Below, piece after piece: positions 7,133-15,723 of a stretch of DNA of 24,821 nt (position 1 is the first letter of the stretch; the number at the start of each line of letters is the position of its first letter). Source of the stretch: JBOGWP01 sp050693875 (lineage in GTDB: Bacteria; Actinomycetota; CADDZG01; JAHWKV01; JBOGWP01); assembly GCA_050693875.1 (NCBI GenBank), contig JBOGWP010000213.1, positions 1 through 24,821 on the forward strand, given 5' to 3'. The translations under genes and the position numbers were made by a program. The notes beneath the pieces were generated by a model. That model was given only the letters and a program-made list of their open reading frames with translations, was not told the origin of the DNA and did not search any database.

Positions 7133-8017
7133 GTGAGGGGACGATTTGGTGACCTGATCACGGCGATGGTGACCCCGTTCGACGAGGGCGGCGCCGTCGA
7201 CCTCGAAGGCGCGCGCCGGCTGGCCGGATGGCTGGTCGACAACGGCTCCGAGGGCCTGGTGGTCACGGGGTCGACCGGCGAGGCGCCGACGCTCACCGAC
7301 GACGAGCGGGTATCGCTCTGGCGCACGGTGGCCGACGCGGTGGGCGATCGTGCCAGCGTCATCGCTGGCAGCGGAACGAACGACACGGCGCACTCGATCG
7401 ACCTCACCCAGGCTGCCCAGGAGGCCGGAGTCCACGCCTCGCTCCTCGTCACCCCCTACTACAACAAACCTCCGCAGCGCGGGTTGCTGGAGCACTTTCA
7501 GGCGATCGCCGATGCCACGATGCTGCCGCTGTTCGTCTACGACATCCCGGGCCGGACCGCGCTGAAGATCGAGCACCGCACCCTGATCGAGATCGCGGCG
7601 ATCGACAACGTCGTGGCCGTGAAGGACTCGGCCGGCGACGTGCAGGGAGCCTCGCGGCTCGTGAGCCAGGCTCCTCCGGACTTCCAGGTCTACTGCGGGA
7701 ACGACGGCGAGACGCTCCCGTGGCTTGCCGTCGGCGCGGTGGGCGTCGTCTCGGTTGCCTCCCACGTCGTGGGGCCCCAGATGGCGGAGATGATCGGCCG
7801 CTTCAAGGGCGGCGACGCCGACGGGGCACGGAAGATCCACCTCGACCTCATGCCGGTGTTCGACGCGATGGCCATCACCACCAACCCAATACCCGTCAAG
7901 GCGGCCGTGGGACTACTCGGCTTGCCCGCCGGGTCGCCGCGTCTTCCGCTCCCCGCCGCGACCCCCGAGGAGATCGAGCGCATCCGCGAGGTCCTCGCCC
8001 GGGCCGGGGCGATCTGA
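7133..8017 (+). CDS. dapA: 4-hydroxy-tetrahydrodipicolinate synthase
   Basis: DapA condenses pyruvate with aspartate semialdehyde, the committed step of diaminopimelate/lysine synthesis, in the cytoplasm as a TIM-barrel tetramer. The 294 residues match the family. GSTGEAPTL (46-54) is the pyruvate-binding loop and Y110 lies in TPYYNKPP. Y136 is the catalytic tyrosine in VYDIPGRT, with R141 binding substrate. K164 in VAVKDSAGD forms the Schiff base. The start is the GTG at 7133, with AAGGAGGG at 7121-7128. It begins the unit that continues into ftsK 17 nt downstream. The RNase J gene that follows dapA in Mycobacterium and Streptomyces is missing here. Confidence 0.98.
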   Translation: MRGRFGDLITAMVTPFDEGGAVDLEGARRLAGWLVDNGSEGLVVTGSTGEAPTLTDDERVSLWRTVADAVGDRASVIAGSGTNDTAHSIDLTQAAQEAGVHASLLVTPYYNKPPQRGLLEHFQAIADATMLPLFVYDIPGRTALKIEHRTLIEIAAIDNVVAVKDSAGDVQGASRLVSQAPPDFQVYCGNDGETLPWLAVGAVGVVSVASHVVGPQMAEMIGRFKGGDADGARKIHLDLMPVFDAMAITTNPIPVKAAVGLLGLPAGSPRLPLPAATPEEIERIREVLARAGAI

Positions 8018-8034
8018 GGAAGGGGGACGATCAG

Positions 8035-10476
8035 GTGCCGGCGAGCCGCACGCCTCCTCGGGGTGGTCGCCCGCAGGCACCCCACCGCTCGACCGCGACC
8101 CGCTCCGGTCCGCGCCGGACGCAGGGCACGGCAGGCCGAGGAAGGCAGGGGGCGAGCAGGCGAGCCCGCAAGCCGCCGCCCGTCGCCCGGGCCATCCGGA
8201 CGCTCGGCCGCCAACTCGAGGCGCAGCGCCACGACGCCTCCGGCCTCCTGCTGCTCTTCGCCGCGTCGCTCTGCGCGCTCGGGCTGTACGGCGACTGGGC
8301 CGGGCCCGCGGGGCGGGGCGCGGCAGTCGTCTTGCGGGTCCTCTTCGGTGCCCTCTCGCTGGCGGTGCCCCCGGTGCTCGCCTGGCTCGGGGTGCTCGTG
8401 CTGCGCCGGCGTCCCGGGGACCAGCCCGGGCGGATCGCCATCGGGGCGCTGCTGGCGCTGATGGGAGTGGGCGGCCTCGCCCATCTCATCCGGGCGACGA
8501 ATCAGACTGGTCTCGAGCTCGAGGAGATCCAGCGGCTCGGCGGAGCATTCGGCGCCGGGCTGGCCTGGCCGCTCGGGCGGCTGCTCTCGAGCTGGGGCGC
8601 GGGGATCTTCCTCGCGCTGCTCACGGGTCTCGGCCTCCTCGTGCTGACGCGCACCCCGGTCTCGCAGGTTGTTTCGGCCGTCGTGAAGGCGCTCGCGGTT
8701 GGCGGTGCCCTCATCCGCACCGGGGCGCCGGTGGCCGGCCGGATGGCCGTGCGCGGTCTGCAACGGCTCCGCTCGATTCGCATGCCGTCGCTGGCGTTTC
8801 TCCGGCGCGAGGACGTGGATGACGAGGACGGCGACGAGCCGGTTGAGTATGCCGACGACGAGCCGGGCGGCTACTCGACGGAGCCGATCGCCGAGGGCGA
8901 GGCGCCCGATGCATCCGAGTACACGATCGCGGAGCCAACTTCTCTCGCCGAGAGAGCCGAGCTGCCCGCGCCAGCGCCGGCGACATCGACCGGCTACCAG
9001 CTCCCGCCGCTCGAGTTGGTCCCGCAGAGCGAGCCGGGCAGCCTCTCGCGGCGCGAGGTCGACGAGACCATGCAGGTCCTGGAGCGCACCCTTCAGCAGT
9101 TTCTCGTCGACGCCAAGGTCACCGGCTTCACGCCCGGTCCGACCGTGACCCGTTACGAGATCGAGCTGGGCCAGGCGGTGAAGGTCAACCGCGTGGTCGG
9201 GCTGCAGAACGAGATTCGCTACGCGCTCGCGTCGGGTGAGCTGCGCATCCTGGCGCCGATTCCGGGCCGCTCCGCGATCGGGATCGAGGTCCCCAACCGC
9301 GACCGGCACCTCGTCACGCTCGGCGACGTCCTGCGGAGCGCCGAGGCGCGCCAGGCGGCGCACCCGCTCGTGGTCGGGCTCGGCAAGGACATCTCGGGGG
9401 CCTCGGTGGTCGTCAACCTCGCCGAGATGCCGCACCTGCTCATCGCCGGCGCCACCGGCAGCGGCAAGTCGTCCTGCATCAACGCCATGCTGATGTCGAT
9501 CCTGGTCCGGGCGCGCCCGGAGGATGTCCGACTGCTGCTCATCGATCCCAAGCGGGTCGAGCTCTCGCACTACAACGGCGTGCCGCACCTGCTGACGCCC
9601 GTCGTCACCTCGCCGAAGAAGGCCTCGGAGGCGCTTGCCTGGGTCGTGCGCGAGATGGAGGCGCGCTACGAGGTGCTCGCCGCGGCCGGGCAGCGCAACG
9701 CCGACATGTACAACGAGGCCGTGCGATCGGGTGCGCTCCCCGCCTACTTCGACGACGGGATGCCGCGCAGCCCCTATCCCTGCTACCTGGTGGTCGTCGA
9801 CGAGCTGGCCGACCTGATGATGATCGCTCCCCGGGAGGTCGAGGAGTCGATCTGCCGGCTCGCCCAGATGGCGCGCGCCGTCGGGATCCACATGGTGGTC
9901 GCCACGCAGCGTCCGTCGGTCGACGTGGTCACCGGTGTCATCAAGGCGAACATTCCCTCCCGGCTGGCCTTCGCCACTGCCAGCGCCGCCGACTCCCGCG
10001 TCATCCTCGACGAGGGCGGCGCCGACCGGCTGATCGGGATGGGCGACTTGCTCTACAAGCACGCCTCGGCACCGCGGCCGCGTCGAATCCAGGGAGCCTG
10101 GGTGGGCGAGCAGGAGATCGAGCGCGTGACCGCGTGGTGCCGGCGCCAGAAGCAGGCGGAGTATCTCGCCGGGATCGTCTCCGAGACCCAATCGGCAGCG
10201 AGCGTGGACGGCGACGGCGACGACGAGGATCTGCTCGGGCGCGCGATGGGGCTCGTGGTCCGCTCACAGCTCGGCTCGACCTCGATGCTGCAGCGCAAGC
10301 TGAAGGTCGGCTTCGCCCGTGCCGGCCGGCTCATGGACCTGCTCGAGCAGCGTGGCATCGTGGGCCCATCACTCGGGTCGAAGCCGCGCAACGTGCTCAT
10401 GACCGTGGAGGAGCTCGACGAGCTGATCATCCGAGACCGCGAGCTCTCTTCGTCCTCCTCGCAGGGCGGGGAGTAG
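8035..10476 (+). CDS. ftsK: FtsK/SpoIIIE DNA translocase
   Basis: This membrane-anchored hexameric pump clears and orients chromosome ends at the division septum. From the GTG at 8035 (AGGAAGGGGG at 8017-8026) the protein is 813 residues; the open frame extends further upstream only because it runs through dapA. A short Arg/Pro-rich cytoplasmic start precedes four predicted membrane segments (about 68-88, 96-122, 135-155 and 189-208). An acidic linker rich in Asp/Glu follows, then the alpha and beta motor domains. Walker A GATGSGKS is at about 472-479 and Walker B LVVVDELADL at about 583-592. The last ~65 residues are the gamma winged helix (QRKLKVGFARAGRLMDLLEQ, then GSKPRNVLM) that recognises polar DNA sequences, so it is a full-length FtsK. 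The linker is short compared with enterobacterial FtsK. Confidence 0.97.
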   Translation: MPASRTPPRGGRPQAPHRSTATRSGPRRTQGTAGRGRQGASRRARKPPPVARAIRTLGRQLEAQRHDASGLLLLFAASLCALGLYGDWAGPAGRGAAVVLRVLFGALSLAVPPVLAWLGVLVLRRRPGDQPGRIAIGALLALMGVGGLAHLIRATNQTGLELEEIQRLGGAFGAGLAWPLGRLLSSWGAGIFLALLTGLGLLVLTRTPVSQVVSAVVKALAVGGALIRTGAPVAGRMAVRGLQRLRSIRMPSLAFLRREDVDDEDGDEPVEYADDEPGGYSTEPIAEGEAPDASEYTIAEPTSLAERAELPAPAPATSTGYQLPPLELVPQSEPGSLSRREVDETMQVLERTLQQFLVDAKVTGFTPGPTVTRYEIELGQAVKVNRVVGLQNEIRYALASGELRILAPIPGRSAIGIEVPNRDRHLVTLGDVLRSAEARQAAHPLVVGLGKDISGASVVVNLAEMPHLLIAGATGSGKSSCINAMLMSILVRARPEDVRLLLIDPKRVELSHYNGVPHLLTPVVTSPKKASEALAWVVREMEARYEVLAAAGQRNADMYNEAVRSGALPAYFDDGMPRSPYPCYLVVVDELADLMMIAPREVEESICRLAQMARAVGIHMVVATQRPSVDVVTGVIKANIPSRLAFATASAADSRVILDEGGADRLIGMGDLLYKHASAPRPRRIQGAWVGEQEIERVTAWCRRQKQAEYLAGIVSETQSAASVDGDGDDEDLLGRAMGLVVRSQLGSTSMLQRKLKVGFARAGRLMDLLEQRGIVGPSLGSKPRNVLMTVEELDELIIRDRELSSSSSQGGE

Positions 10477-10481
10477 CTGCA

Positions 10482-10510
10482 GGCGCATCGAGCGGCGCCC
10501 CGGATGCGCC
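10482..10510 (+). terminator. GC-rich hairpin between ftsK and acyP
   Basis: GGCGCATC (10482-10489) and GATGCGCC (10503-10510) form a perfect 8-bp stem with a 13-nt loop, beginning 5 nt after the ftsK stop. No T-run follows, but actinobacterial terminators often lack one. It may end or attenuate the dapA-ftsK transcript before acyP. Confidence 0.4.
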
Positions 10511-10553
10511 GAGGTACCCGCCGGCTCCGGCATGGTTGGGTACGGTGACCGTC

Positions 10554-10829
10554 GTGAGCGACACCGTCAGAGCCCACGTCCACGTCATCGGACGCGTGCA
10601 GGGAGTCTTCTTCCGACACGAGACCGCCCAGCGCGCCCGCACGAAGCGAGTCCACGGCTGGGTGCGCAATCGCCCGGACGGCAGGGTCGAGGCCGTCTTC
10701 GAAGGACCCAGGGAGGCCGTCGAGTCGATGCTGCGGTTCTGTCGCGAGGGCCCGAGGGCTGCCTCGGTGAGCGACGTCGAGGTCCACTGGGAGGACCCCC
10801 GGGGCGAGTCAGGATTTGCGGTCCGCTGA
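10554..10829 (+). CDS. acyP: Acylphosphatase
   Basis: This 91-residue cytoplasmic enzyme hydrolyses carboxyl-phosphate bonds of acylphosphates; its biological role in bacteria is unclear. The signature is complete: VIGRVQGVFFR (11-21) with R21 binding phosphate, and GWVRNRPDGRVE (36-47) with N39 orienting the attacking water. The length is that of the family. GTG at 10554 is chosen because the product then starts VSDTVRAHVHV, as in relatives; GTG at 10545 is an in-frame alternative. No Shine-Dalgarno is seen. A -10-like TACGGT at 10541-10546 would place the transcript start almost on the GTG, so the gene may be leaderless. It lies 77 nt after ftsK. Confidence 0.93.
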   Translation: MSDTVRAHVHVIGRVQGVFFRHETAQRARTKRVHGWVRNRPDGRVEAVFEGPREAVESMLRFCREGPRAASVSDVEVHWEDPRGESGFAVR

Positions 10830-10854
10830 CCTTCCGGTAACGTTGCGATAACCT
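10826..10854 (+). promoter_or_regulatory. Weak promoter candidate overlapping the acyP stop
   Basis: CTGACC (10826-10831) and TAACCT (10849-10854) are separated by 17 nt. The -35 contains the acyP stop codon TGA. The hexamers are moderate matches, and a strong hairpin follows within 25 nt, so it could drive only an attenuated leader toward moxR. Confidence 0.25.
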
Positions 10855-10876
10855 TTCAAAGCGGTCGGGGGGGCTC

Positions 10877-10910
10877 GCCCGGGGGAGTGGGGGGCCACCT
10901 CTCCCCGGGC
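10877..10910 (+). terminator. Strong GC hairpin terminator after acyP
   Basis: GCCCGGGGGAGTGG (10877-10890) folds on CCACCTCTCCCCGGGC (10895-10910) with a GGGG loop, giving about 14 pairs with two single-base bulges. It starts 48 nt after the acyP stop. No long T-tract follows, only TTGTG. It separates acyP from the moxR unit. Confidence 0.6.
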
Positions 10911-11027
10911 TTGTGCCGAATCCCCTGACGGCGAGGACCGGCACACTCCGCACGACTCGGCCTGACCTCGACCCACTTCCCGACCGCCTGGTTTGGAGTC
11001 TGGCCGAGCCGCCTCAGAACCGAAAGG

Positions 11028-11063
11028 GTGCTAGCACACGTCTTTGGGTGGGGGTGCTGGCAC
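11028..11063. promoter_or_regulatory. Two near-identical palindromes upstream of moxR
   Basis: GTGCTAGCAC (11028-11037, a perfect palindrome) and GTGCTGGCAC (11054-11063, one mismatch) both follow a run of G. Their centres are exactly 26 bp apart, about 2.5 helical turns. Paired sites of this kind are typical of cooperative regulator binding. They lie about 130-160 bp before the moxR start. The rest of 10911-11189 shows no gene. Confidence 0.4.
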
Positions 11064-11189
11064 CACCATGCGTGATCGTCGACCCTCATCGCGGCGTCCC
11101 TCGTTTGGCCGAGGCCGCCTCCCCAATCTGGGCAAGTGGAAGAAGTCAATGGGAAGCCGCAAGATAGCTCGGGCCCGAGAGGAGATGCG

Positions 11190-12176
11190 GTGTTGGTCAG
11201 GGAGGCTGCGCCCGATTTCAACCGGATGGCGGAGACGGCCGAGCGCGTGGTCGCCAACGTCGAGAAGGTCATCGAGGGGAAGCGCGAGGTCGTACGGCAG
11301 GCGGTGATCGCATTGCTCGCCGAGGGCCACCTCCTCATCGAGGACGTGCCCGGCGTCGGCAAGACGATGCTCGCCAAGGCACTCGCCCGCAGCCTCTCGT
11401 GCGAGTGGCGGCGCATCCAGTTCACGCCGGACCTGTTGCCCTCCGACGTGACCGGCGTGAGCATCTACGACGCCGAGGCCGGGGAGTTCGTCTTCAAGCC
11501 GGGGGCGGTGTTCGCGAACATCGTCCTCGGCGACGAGATCAACCGCGCCTCGCCGAAGACGCAGTCGGCGCTGCTCGAGTGCATGGAGGAGCGCCAGGTG
11601 AGCGCGGACGGCGTCACGCACGCGCTCCCGCCGCCGTTCATGGTCATCGCCACGCAGAACCCCCTCGAACACGAGGGAACCTACACGCTGCCAGAGTCGC
11701 AGCTCGACCGGTTCATGATGCGACTCGCCATCGGCTACCCGGATCGCTCCAGCGCGCTGGACATCCTCGAGCGGCATACCGCGTCCGAGCCCATCGATTA
11801 CCTCGAGCCCGTGCTCGACCGGCCCGGCGTTCTCGAGCTCGTCGAGGCGACGAGGCGGGTCCATGCAGCCGAGAGCGTCAAGGCGTACGTGATCGACCTG
11901 GTCGAGGCGACACGGGCGGATACGTCGATCTTCCTAGGCGCCAGCCCCCGGGCCTCGCTCTTCCTCCTTCGCGCGGCGAAGGCGAGGGCGCTGACCGAGG
12001 GACGCGACTACGTGCTCCCCGACGATGTCAAGGCGCTCGCATCGCAGGTGTTCTCACATCGGCTGCTGCCGTCCGCCGATTCGCAGATGCACGGCGTCGC
12101 GGCGGGAGAGATCCTCGCCGCGATCGTCGGGAGGGTGCCGGTTCCTTCGAGGGCGGCGAGGGCAAGGGAGCGGTAG
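11190..12176 (+). CDS. MoxR-family AAA+ ATPase
   Basis: A chaperone-like ATPase of the MoxR family, usually encoded beside a DUF58 protein and thought to help assemble or activate partner proteins; the target here is unknown. From the GTG at 11190 (GAGGAG at 11179-11184) the product is 328 residues. An in-frame GTG at 11136 would add 18. Motifs are Walker A PGVGKT (54-59), Walker B IVLGDEIN (111-118), sensor 1 ATQNP (154-158), the LPESQLDRFMM segment (167-177) and the C-terminal lid with LGASPRAS. The DUF58 gene follows 3 nt after its stop and a transglutaminase after that, the standard MoxR-DUF58-TgpA cluster. Confidence 0.93.
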   Translation: MLVREAAPDFNRMAETAERVVANVEKVIEGKREVVRQAVIALLAEGHLLIEDVPGVGKTMLAKALARSLSCEWRRIQFTPDLLPSDVTGVSIYDAEAGEFVFKPGAVFANIVLGDEINRASPKTQSALLECMEERQVSADGVTHALPPPFMVIATQNPLEHEGTYTLPESQLDRFMMRLAIGYPDRSSALDILERHTASEPIDYLEPVLDRPGVLELVEATRRVHAAESVKAYVIDLVEATRADTSIFLGASPRASLFLLRAAKARALTEGRDYVLPDDVKALASQVFSHRLLPSADSQMHGVAAGEILAAIVGRVPVPSRAARARER

Positions 12177-12179
12177 CCG

Positions 12180-13415
12180 GTGCCCACCGGTCGCGGGTGG
12201 GCGGTCGCGGCATCGGTCCCTGTGCTGGTTGCGGCCGGGCGTCTGATTGCGGTTCGAGAGCTGTTCGAGACGGCGGTTGCGCTGGCGATCCTGTTCCTGG
12301 CGGCGTTGTGGCAGGTGCGCGCGCACCCCCAGCCAGGGCTCGAGCGCACCGTCTCGCATTCCAGGTGCCATGCGGGGACCGCGGTCACGATCACCCTCCG
12401 CTTCACCTCCGAGGGGCGCAGCACACCGTCCGGCCGGTACGTCGAGGTGCTTCCACCCGAGCTTGGGGGGGCGCGCATCTTCTCGCTCCCCCCGATCCCG
12501 AGGCACGCCGCCGCCACGATCCAGTACCACCTGGTGCCGGCGCGGCGGGGCAGCCTCCACCTGGGGCCGGGGCGGTTCGAGATTCCCGATCCGTTCTGCC
12601 TCGCGCAGGCCGTGGTGCACGTATCCGGGGAGGCCTCGCTCCTCGTCCTTCCCGCCGTCGAGGTCCTCGGCCGGGCGAGCGAGGCCGGGTCGGGGGCCGG
12701 GCATGGGCTCACGGCATCCCGCGCGCCCCATGCGGCGGGGGAGGAGTTCTTCGCGATCCGCGAGTACGTGCCGGGCGACGACCTTCGGCGGGTCCACTGG
12801 CGATCGAGCGCGCGCCGGGGGACGCTCATGATCCGCCAGCCCGAGCAGCGGAGCCGCCGCGACACGACGCTGGTGGTCGACGACCGCCGCACCGTTCATG
12901 CGTTCCACGGCGTATTGGACTCCTTCGAGCGGACGATCTCCAGTGCCGCGTCGCTGCTGCGGCATTTCGTCGGGCGGGGCGACGCGGTGGCAATGGTCCT
13001 CTCCTCGGAGGGTATGGCCACTGGTGGCCGGAACGCCGGCGGCCTCGACGCGGCAATGGATCGTCTCGCCATCGTCCGTCCCGCGTCCCGGGGCGACCTC
13101 GCCGCCTGCCTCGCGGCGCTGCAGGGATCCGCCGGGCGAGCCGTCGTCGTGACCACGGATGTGGAGACGGAGGCGCTGGTGTCGGTGGCCGCCCGGTCGA
13201 TCGCCCAGGGAGGCGTCGTCGTCCGGCACCTGCGCCACTCGTTCCTGCGTCTCCCCGGGGATCGCCAGCGCACCGAGACGCTGCGCGCTGCCGAAACCGC
13301 CAGGCTCCTTCGCCAGGTGGGCTGGCACGTGGTCGACGTCCCGGCCGGCGTGCCGCTGGCCCGCTGTTGGGACGAGGCGCTTCCGGTGGGGATGGTCCCG
13401 GCGAGGGGTCGATGA
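12180..13415 (+). CDS. DUF58-domain membrane-associated protein
   Basis: The 411-residue product has hydrophobic N-terminal segments (about 8-24 and 27-46) and then a soluble domain. The DUF58 hallmark EFFAIREYVPGDDLRRVHWR lies at about 189-208, followed by SSARRGTLMIRQPE and a vWA-like region (TTLVVDDRR; later VVVTTDVE). DUF58 proteins pair with MoxR ATPases and may act as adaptor or effector at the membrane; the biochemical activity is not known. The GTG at 12180 lies 3 nt beyond the moxR stop, and the gene overlaps the next one by 4 nt (ATGA), indicating translational coupling across the three-gene unit. Confidence 0.9.
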   Translation: MPTGRGWAVAASVPVLVAAGRLIAVRELFETAVALAILFLAALWQVRAHPQPGLERTVSHSRCHAGTAVTITLRFTSEGRSTPSGRYVEVLPPELGGARIFSLPPIPRHAAATIQYHLVPARRGSLHLGPGRFEIPDPFCLAQAVVHVSGEASLLVLPAVEVLGRASEAGSGAGHGLTASRAPHAAGEEFFAIREYVPGDDLRRVHWRSSARRGTLMIRQPEQRSRRDTTLVVDDRRTVHAFHGVLDSFERTISSAASLLRHFVGRGDAVAMVLSSEGMATGGRNAGGLDAAMDRLAIVRPASRGDLAACLAALQGSAGRAVVVTTDVETEALVSVAARSIAQGGVVVRHLRHSFLRLPGDRQRTETLRAAETARLLRQVGWHVVDVPAGVPLARCWDEALPVGMVPARGR

Positions 13416-15649
13416 GACGCCTTCTCGGGCCCTCGGCCGCGCTTGCGGGCTTGGCCGTGGCCGCCATCGCCGGCTACGGCAGGGTGTTCAGCGGAGGGGG
13501 GTGGTTCGTCCCGACTGTCGCGGCCGGGGTCCTGCCCCTGCTCCTCGCGATGCTGCTGCGCCGCTCAGGGATCTGGCGCACGGCCACGGCCATGGTCTGC
13601 GTGATCGCGGGCGTCTGGTTCCTCGTGCTCGTCCTCGTCCCCCACGCGGCGCGCTGGACCTTCCCGACCCGCGAGGCGATCGCCGTCCTGTGGACGATGG
13701 CGGCACGCGGACTCGCGCGGGCCAGGGTGCTCCCCGCACCGGTCTCGCCCGACGCCGACCTCCTCCTGCTGCTGCTCGCCGGCGCCTGGTTGGTCGGAAC
13801 GGGATCGGGGCTCCTCGGCACCGGGACGGCGTCGCTCTGCGCGGCGGTGCCCTGGCTGGCGATGTTTGGCTTTGCCGGGGCGGTTGGGAGGGGGCCGAGT
13901 CGCGGGCCCGGGCTCGCGCTGTTCCTCGTCGCCCTGCTCGTCTTCATGTACGTCGACGCGAGGACGGCGGGAGGGCCATCCCCGCCCCAAGCCGGCCCGG
14001 TCACCCGGCCTCCCCCCGCCCTCAGCCTGGAATCGGGCGCGGGAACCCCCCCGCCGCGCCGCGCCGCCCTCGCTCTCGGCGCCGTCACGGTGGCCGGCGC
14101 ACTCGTGATCCCCGGCCTCCTTCCCGGGGGCCTGGCGCAGCCCGGTCTGCCGACCGGCGGGTCTGGCTCGTCCGATCGCGTCGCGCTGAGCCCGTACGTC
14201 CAGATCCGCCCCCGCCTTCGGGCCACGCCGGCGAGGGCCCTGTTCAGCGTCGAGGCCGACGCGCCCGCGTACTGGCGCCTGACCGCGTTCGAGCAGTTCG
14301 ACGGAGCGGTCTGGAAGGGGCGCGCCGGCCGGCCTCGCGTCGTCCTGCCTCCGTCGCCGGGCACGCCCGGCGTCGCCATGCGGACCCTTCGCCAGCGGTA
14401 CCGGATCCAGGGGCTCGTCGGACCCTGGCTCCCGGCAGCATTCGAGCTCGTAAGGGCGTCGGGCATCGGCAGCTCCTACGACCGCGGCAGCGCCACCCTC
14501 TCCTCGAGCGGCCTCCCTCGCGGCGTCGAGTACGTGGCGGTGTCCCGGGTCACCACGCCCACCGCCGAGGTGCTGCGTGACGCCCCTGCGGCGCGCGTGT
14601 CACCGGACTATCTTCGCCTGCCCCTTGCCACCGCGTCCCGGATCGCGCCGATCGCCCGGGCGGTTGCCGGCTCGGCGCCCACGGCCTTCGACCAGGCCGT
14701 TGCCCTCCAGAGCTATCTCCGGAGCTTCACCTACGACGAGGACGTGGCTTCCCCGCGCTCGCAGAACGCACTGGTCGAGTTCCTCACGATCACGCGGGCG
14801 GGCTACTGCGAGCAGTTCGCCGCCGGCATGGCGGTGATGCTGCGGACGCTGGGCATCCCGTCCCGAGTCGCGGTGGGATTCCTGCCCGGCGAGCGACGCG
14901 GTCGCACCTACACGGTGTCGACCCGCGAGGCCCACGCCTGGCCGGAGGCGTTCTTCGAAGGGGTGGGGTGGGTCGCATTCGAGCCGACGCCCCGGCCCCG
15001 GGTCGCGCCGCCCTCCTACGCCCTTCCCGTCGCCGGACCGGCCGCAGCGGGGACGGGGGGAGTGGACACCCCCGCGGCATCTCCGGCCGCCGCCGCGACC
15101 CCGACAGTCGGGGACGAGGCGGCGGCCGGCGATTCCACCTCTCGAGCGGGCCGAGGCAGGGCCCGGACGGGCGGTCCACCGCTCGCCCTGGTCGGGACGA
15201 TCGGCCTCCTGGCGGCGCTGATCGCCGTTCGCGAGACCCGGGTGCGGAAGGGGCTGCTTCGCCGAACCGCCTCCGGCCGGGTCCGCGGCGCGTTCGAGGA
15301 GTTCGAGCTACGGGCGGCCGACGCAGTGGGCCCGCGGCGTCGGGCCCAGACCGAGTCCGAGTACGCCGGCGTGGTCGCGGCCCGGCTCCAGCTGGACCCG
15401 GGGCAGGTCCGCCCCCTGCTTGCCGCCTACCTGGCGGCCGCCTACTCGCGCCGCGACGTGGGACCGGCCGATGTCGCGGTCTCGTTCCGCAGCCTGCGGA
15501 CGCTGCGCTGGCAGCTGCTGCGCCGCGCCGGCTGGTGGGGCCGGTTGAAGATGCTGCTCAGCCCCCGCCCCCTGTTGCCTGCTCGCCGGCTGACCGGGCC
15601 CTCGATGCCTGCTAGGGTGAGCGGCGAGCAGTCGACAAGTCGTCGTTGA
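13412..15649 (+). CDS. Membrane transglutaminase-like protein (TgpA family)
   Basis: A 745-residue protein with about six N-terminal membrane helices (roughly residues 5-250, broken by a proline-rich loop) and an extracytoplasmic domain carrying a transglutaminase/protease-like fold. The triad is visible: C466 in AGYCEQFA, H508 in EAHAWPE, and an acidic residue, E524, in WVAFEPTPR, where many relatives have Asp. A Ser/Ala/Pro-rich linker follows. One more membrane helix (PLALVGTIGLLAALIAV, about 590-607) leads into a C-terminal cytoplasmic DUF4129-like domain. This agrees with TgpA-type proteins encoded with MoxR and DUF58. Substrate unknown; a role in cell-envelope processing is inference. 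The ATG overlaps the DUF58 stop. Confidence 0.9.
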   Translation: MRRLLGPSAALAGLAVAAIAGYGRVFSGGGWFVPTVAAGVLPLLLAMLLRRSGIWRTATAMVCVIAGVWFLVLVLVPHAARWTFPTREAIAVLWTMAARGLARARVLPAPVSPDADLLLLLLAGAWLVGTGSGLLGTGTASLCAAVPWLAMFGFAGAVGRGPSRGPGLALFLVALLVFMYVDARTAGGPSPPQAGPVTRPPPALSLESGAGTPPPRRAALALGAVTVAGALVIPGLLPGGLAQPGLPTGGSGSSDRVALSPYVQIRPRLRATPARALFSVEADAPAYWRLTAFEQFDGAVWKGRAGRPRVVLPPSPGTPGVAMRTLRQRYRIQGLVGPWLPAAFELVRASGIGSSYDRGSATLSSSGLPRGVEYVAVSRVTTPTAEVLRDAPAARVSPDYLRLPLATASRIAPIARAVAGSAPTAFDQAVALQSYLRSFTYDEDVASPRSQNALVEFLTITRAGYCEQFAAGMAVMLRTLGIPSRVAVGFLPGERRGRTYTVSTREAHAWPEAFFEGVGWVAFEPTPRPRVAPPSYALPVAGPAAAGTGGVDTPAASPAAAATPTVGDEAAAGDSTSRAGRGRARTGGPPLALVGTIGLLAALIAVRETRVRKGLLRRTASGRVRGAFEEFELRAADAVGPRRRAQTESEYAGVVAARLQLDPGQVRPLLAAYLAAAYSRRDVGPADVAVSFRSLRTLRWQLLRRAGWWGRLKMLLSPRPLLPARRLTGPSMPARVSGEQSTSRR

Positions 15650-15676
15650 CCATCGCAGCGGTGCCAATTCTATAAT
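15646..15676 (+). promoter_or_regulatory. Promoter TTGACC-N19-TATAAT for the rodZ-like gene
   Basis: A perfect -10, TATAAT (15671-15676), lies 19 nt downstream of TTGACC (15646-15651). The -35 contains the TGA stop codon of the transglutaminase gene. A start near 15683 would give a leader of about 40 nt. The spacing is longer than ideal. Confidence 0.6.
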
Positions 15677-15723
15677 CCGCCCCCGGGCACTCCCCGGCCG
15701 TCCCCGACTGCTCTCGATGCCAC

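Noticed and set aside
11399..13411. Long plus-strand open frame ahead of the transglutaminase
   Set aside because: It runs through moxR and DUF58 in another frame and has arginine/glycine-rich shadow composition. The real start is the ATG at 13412.
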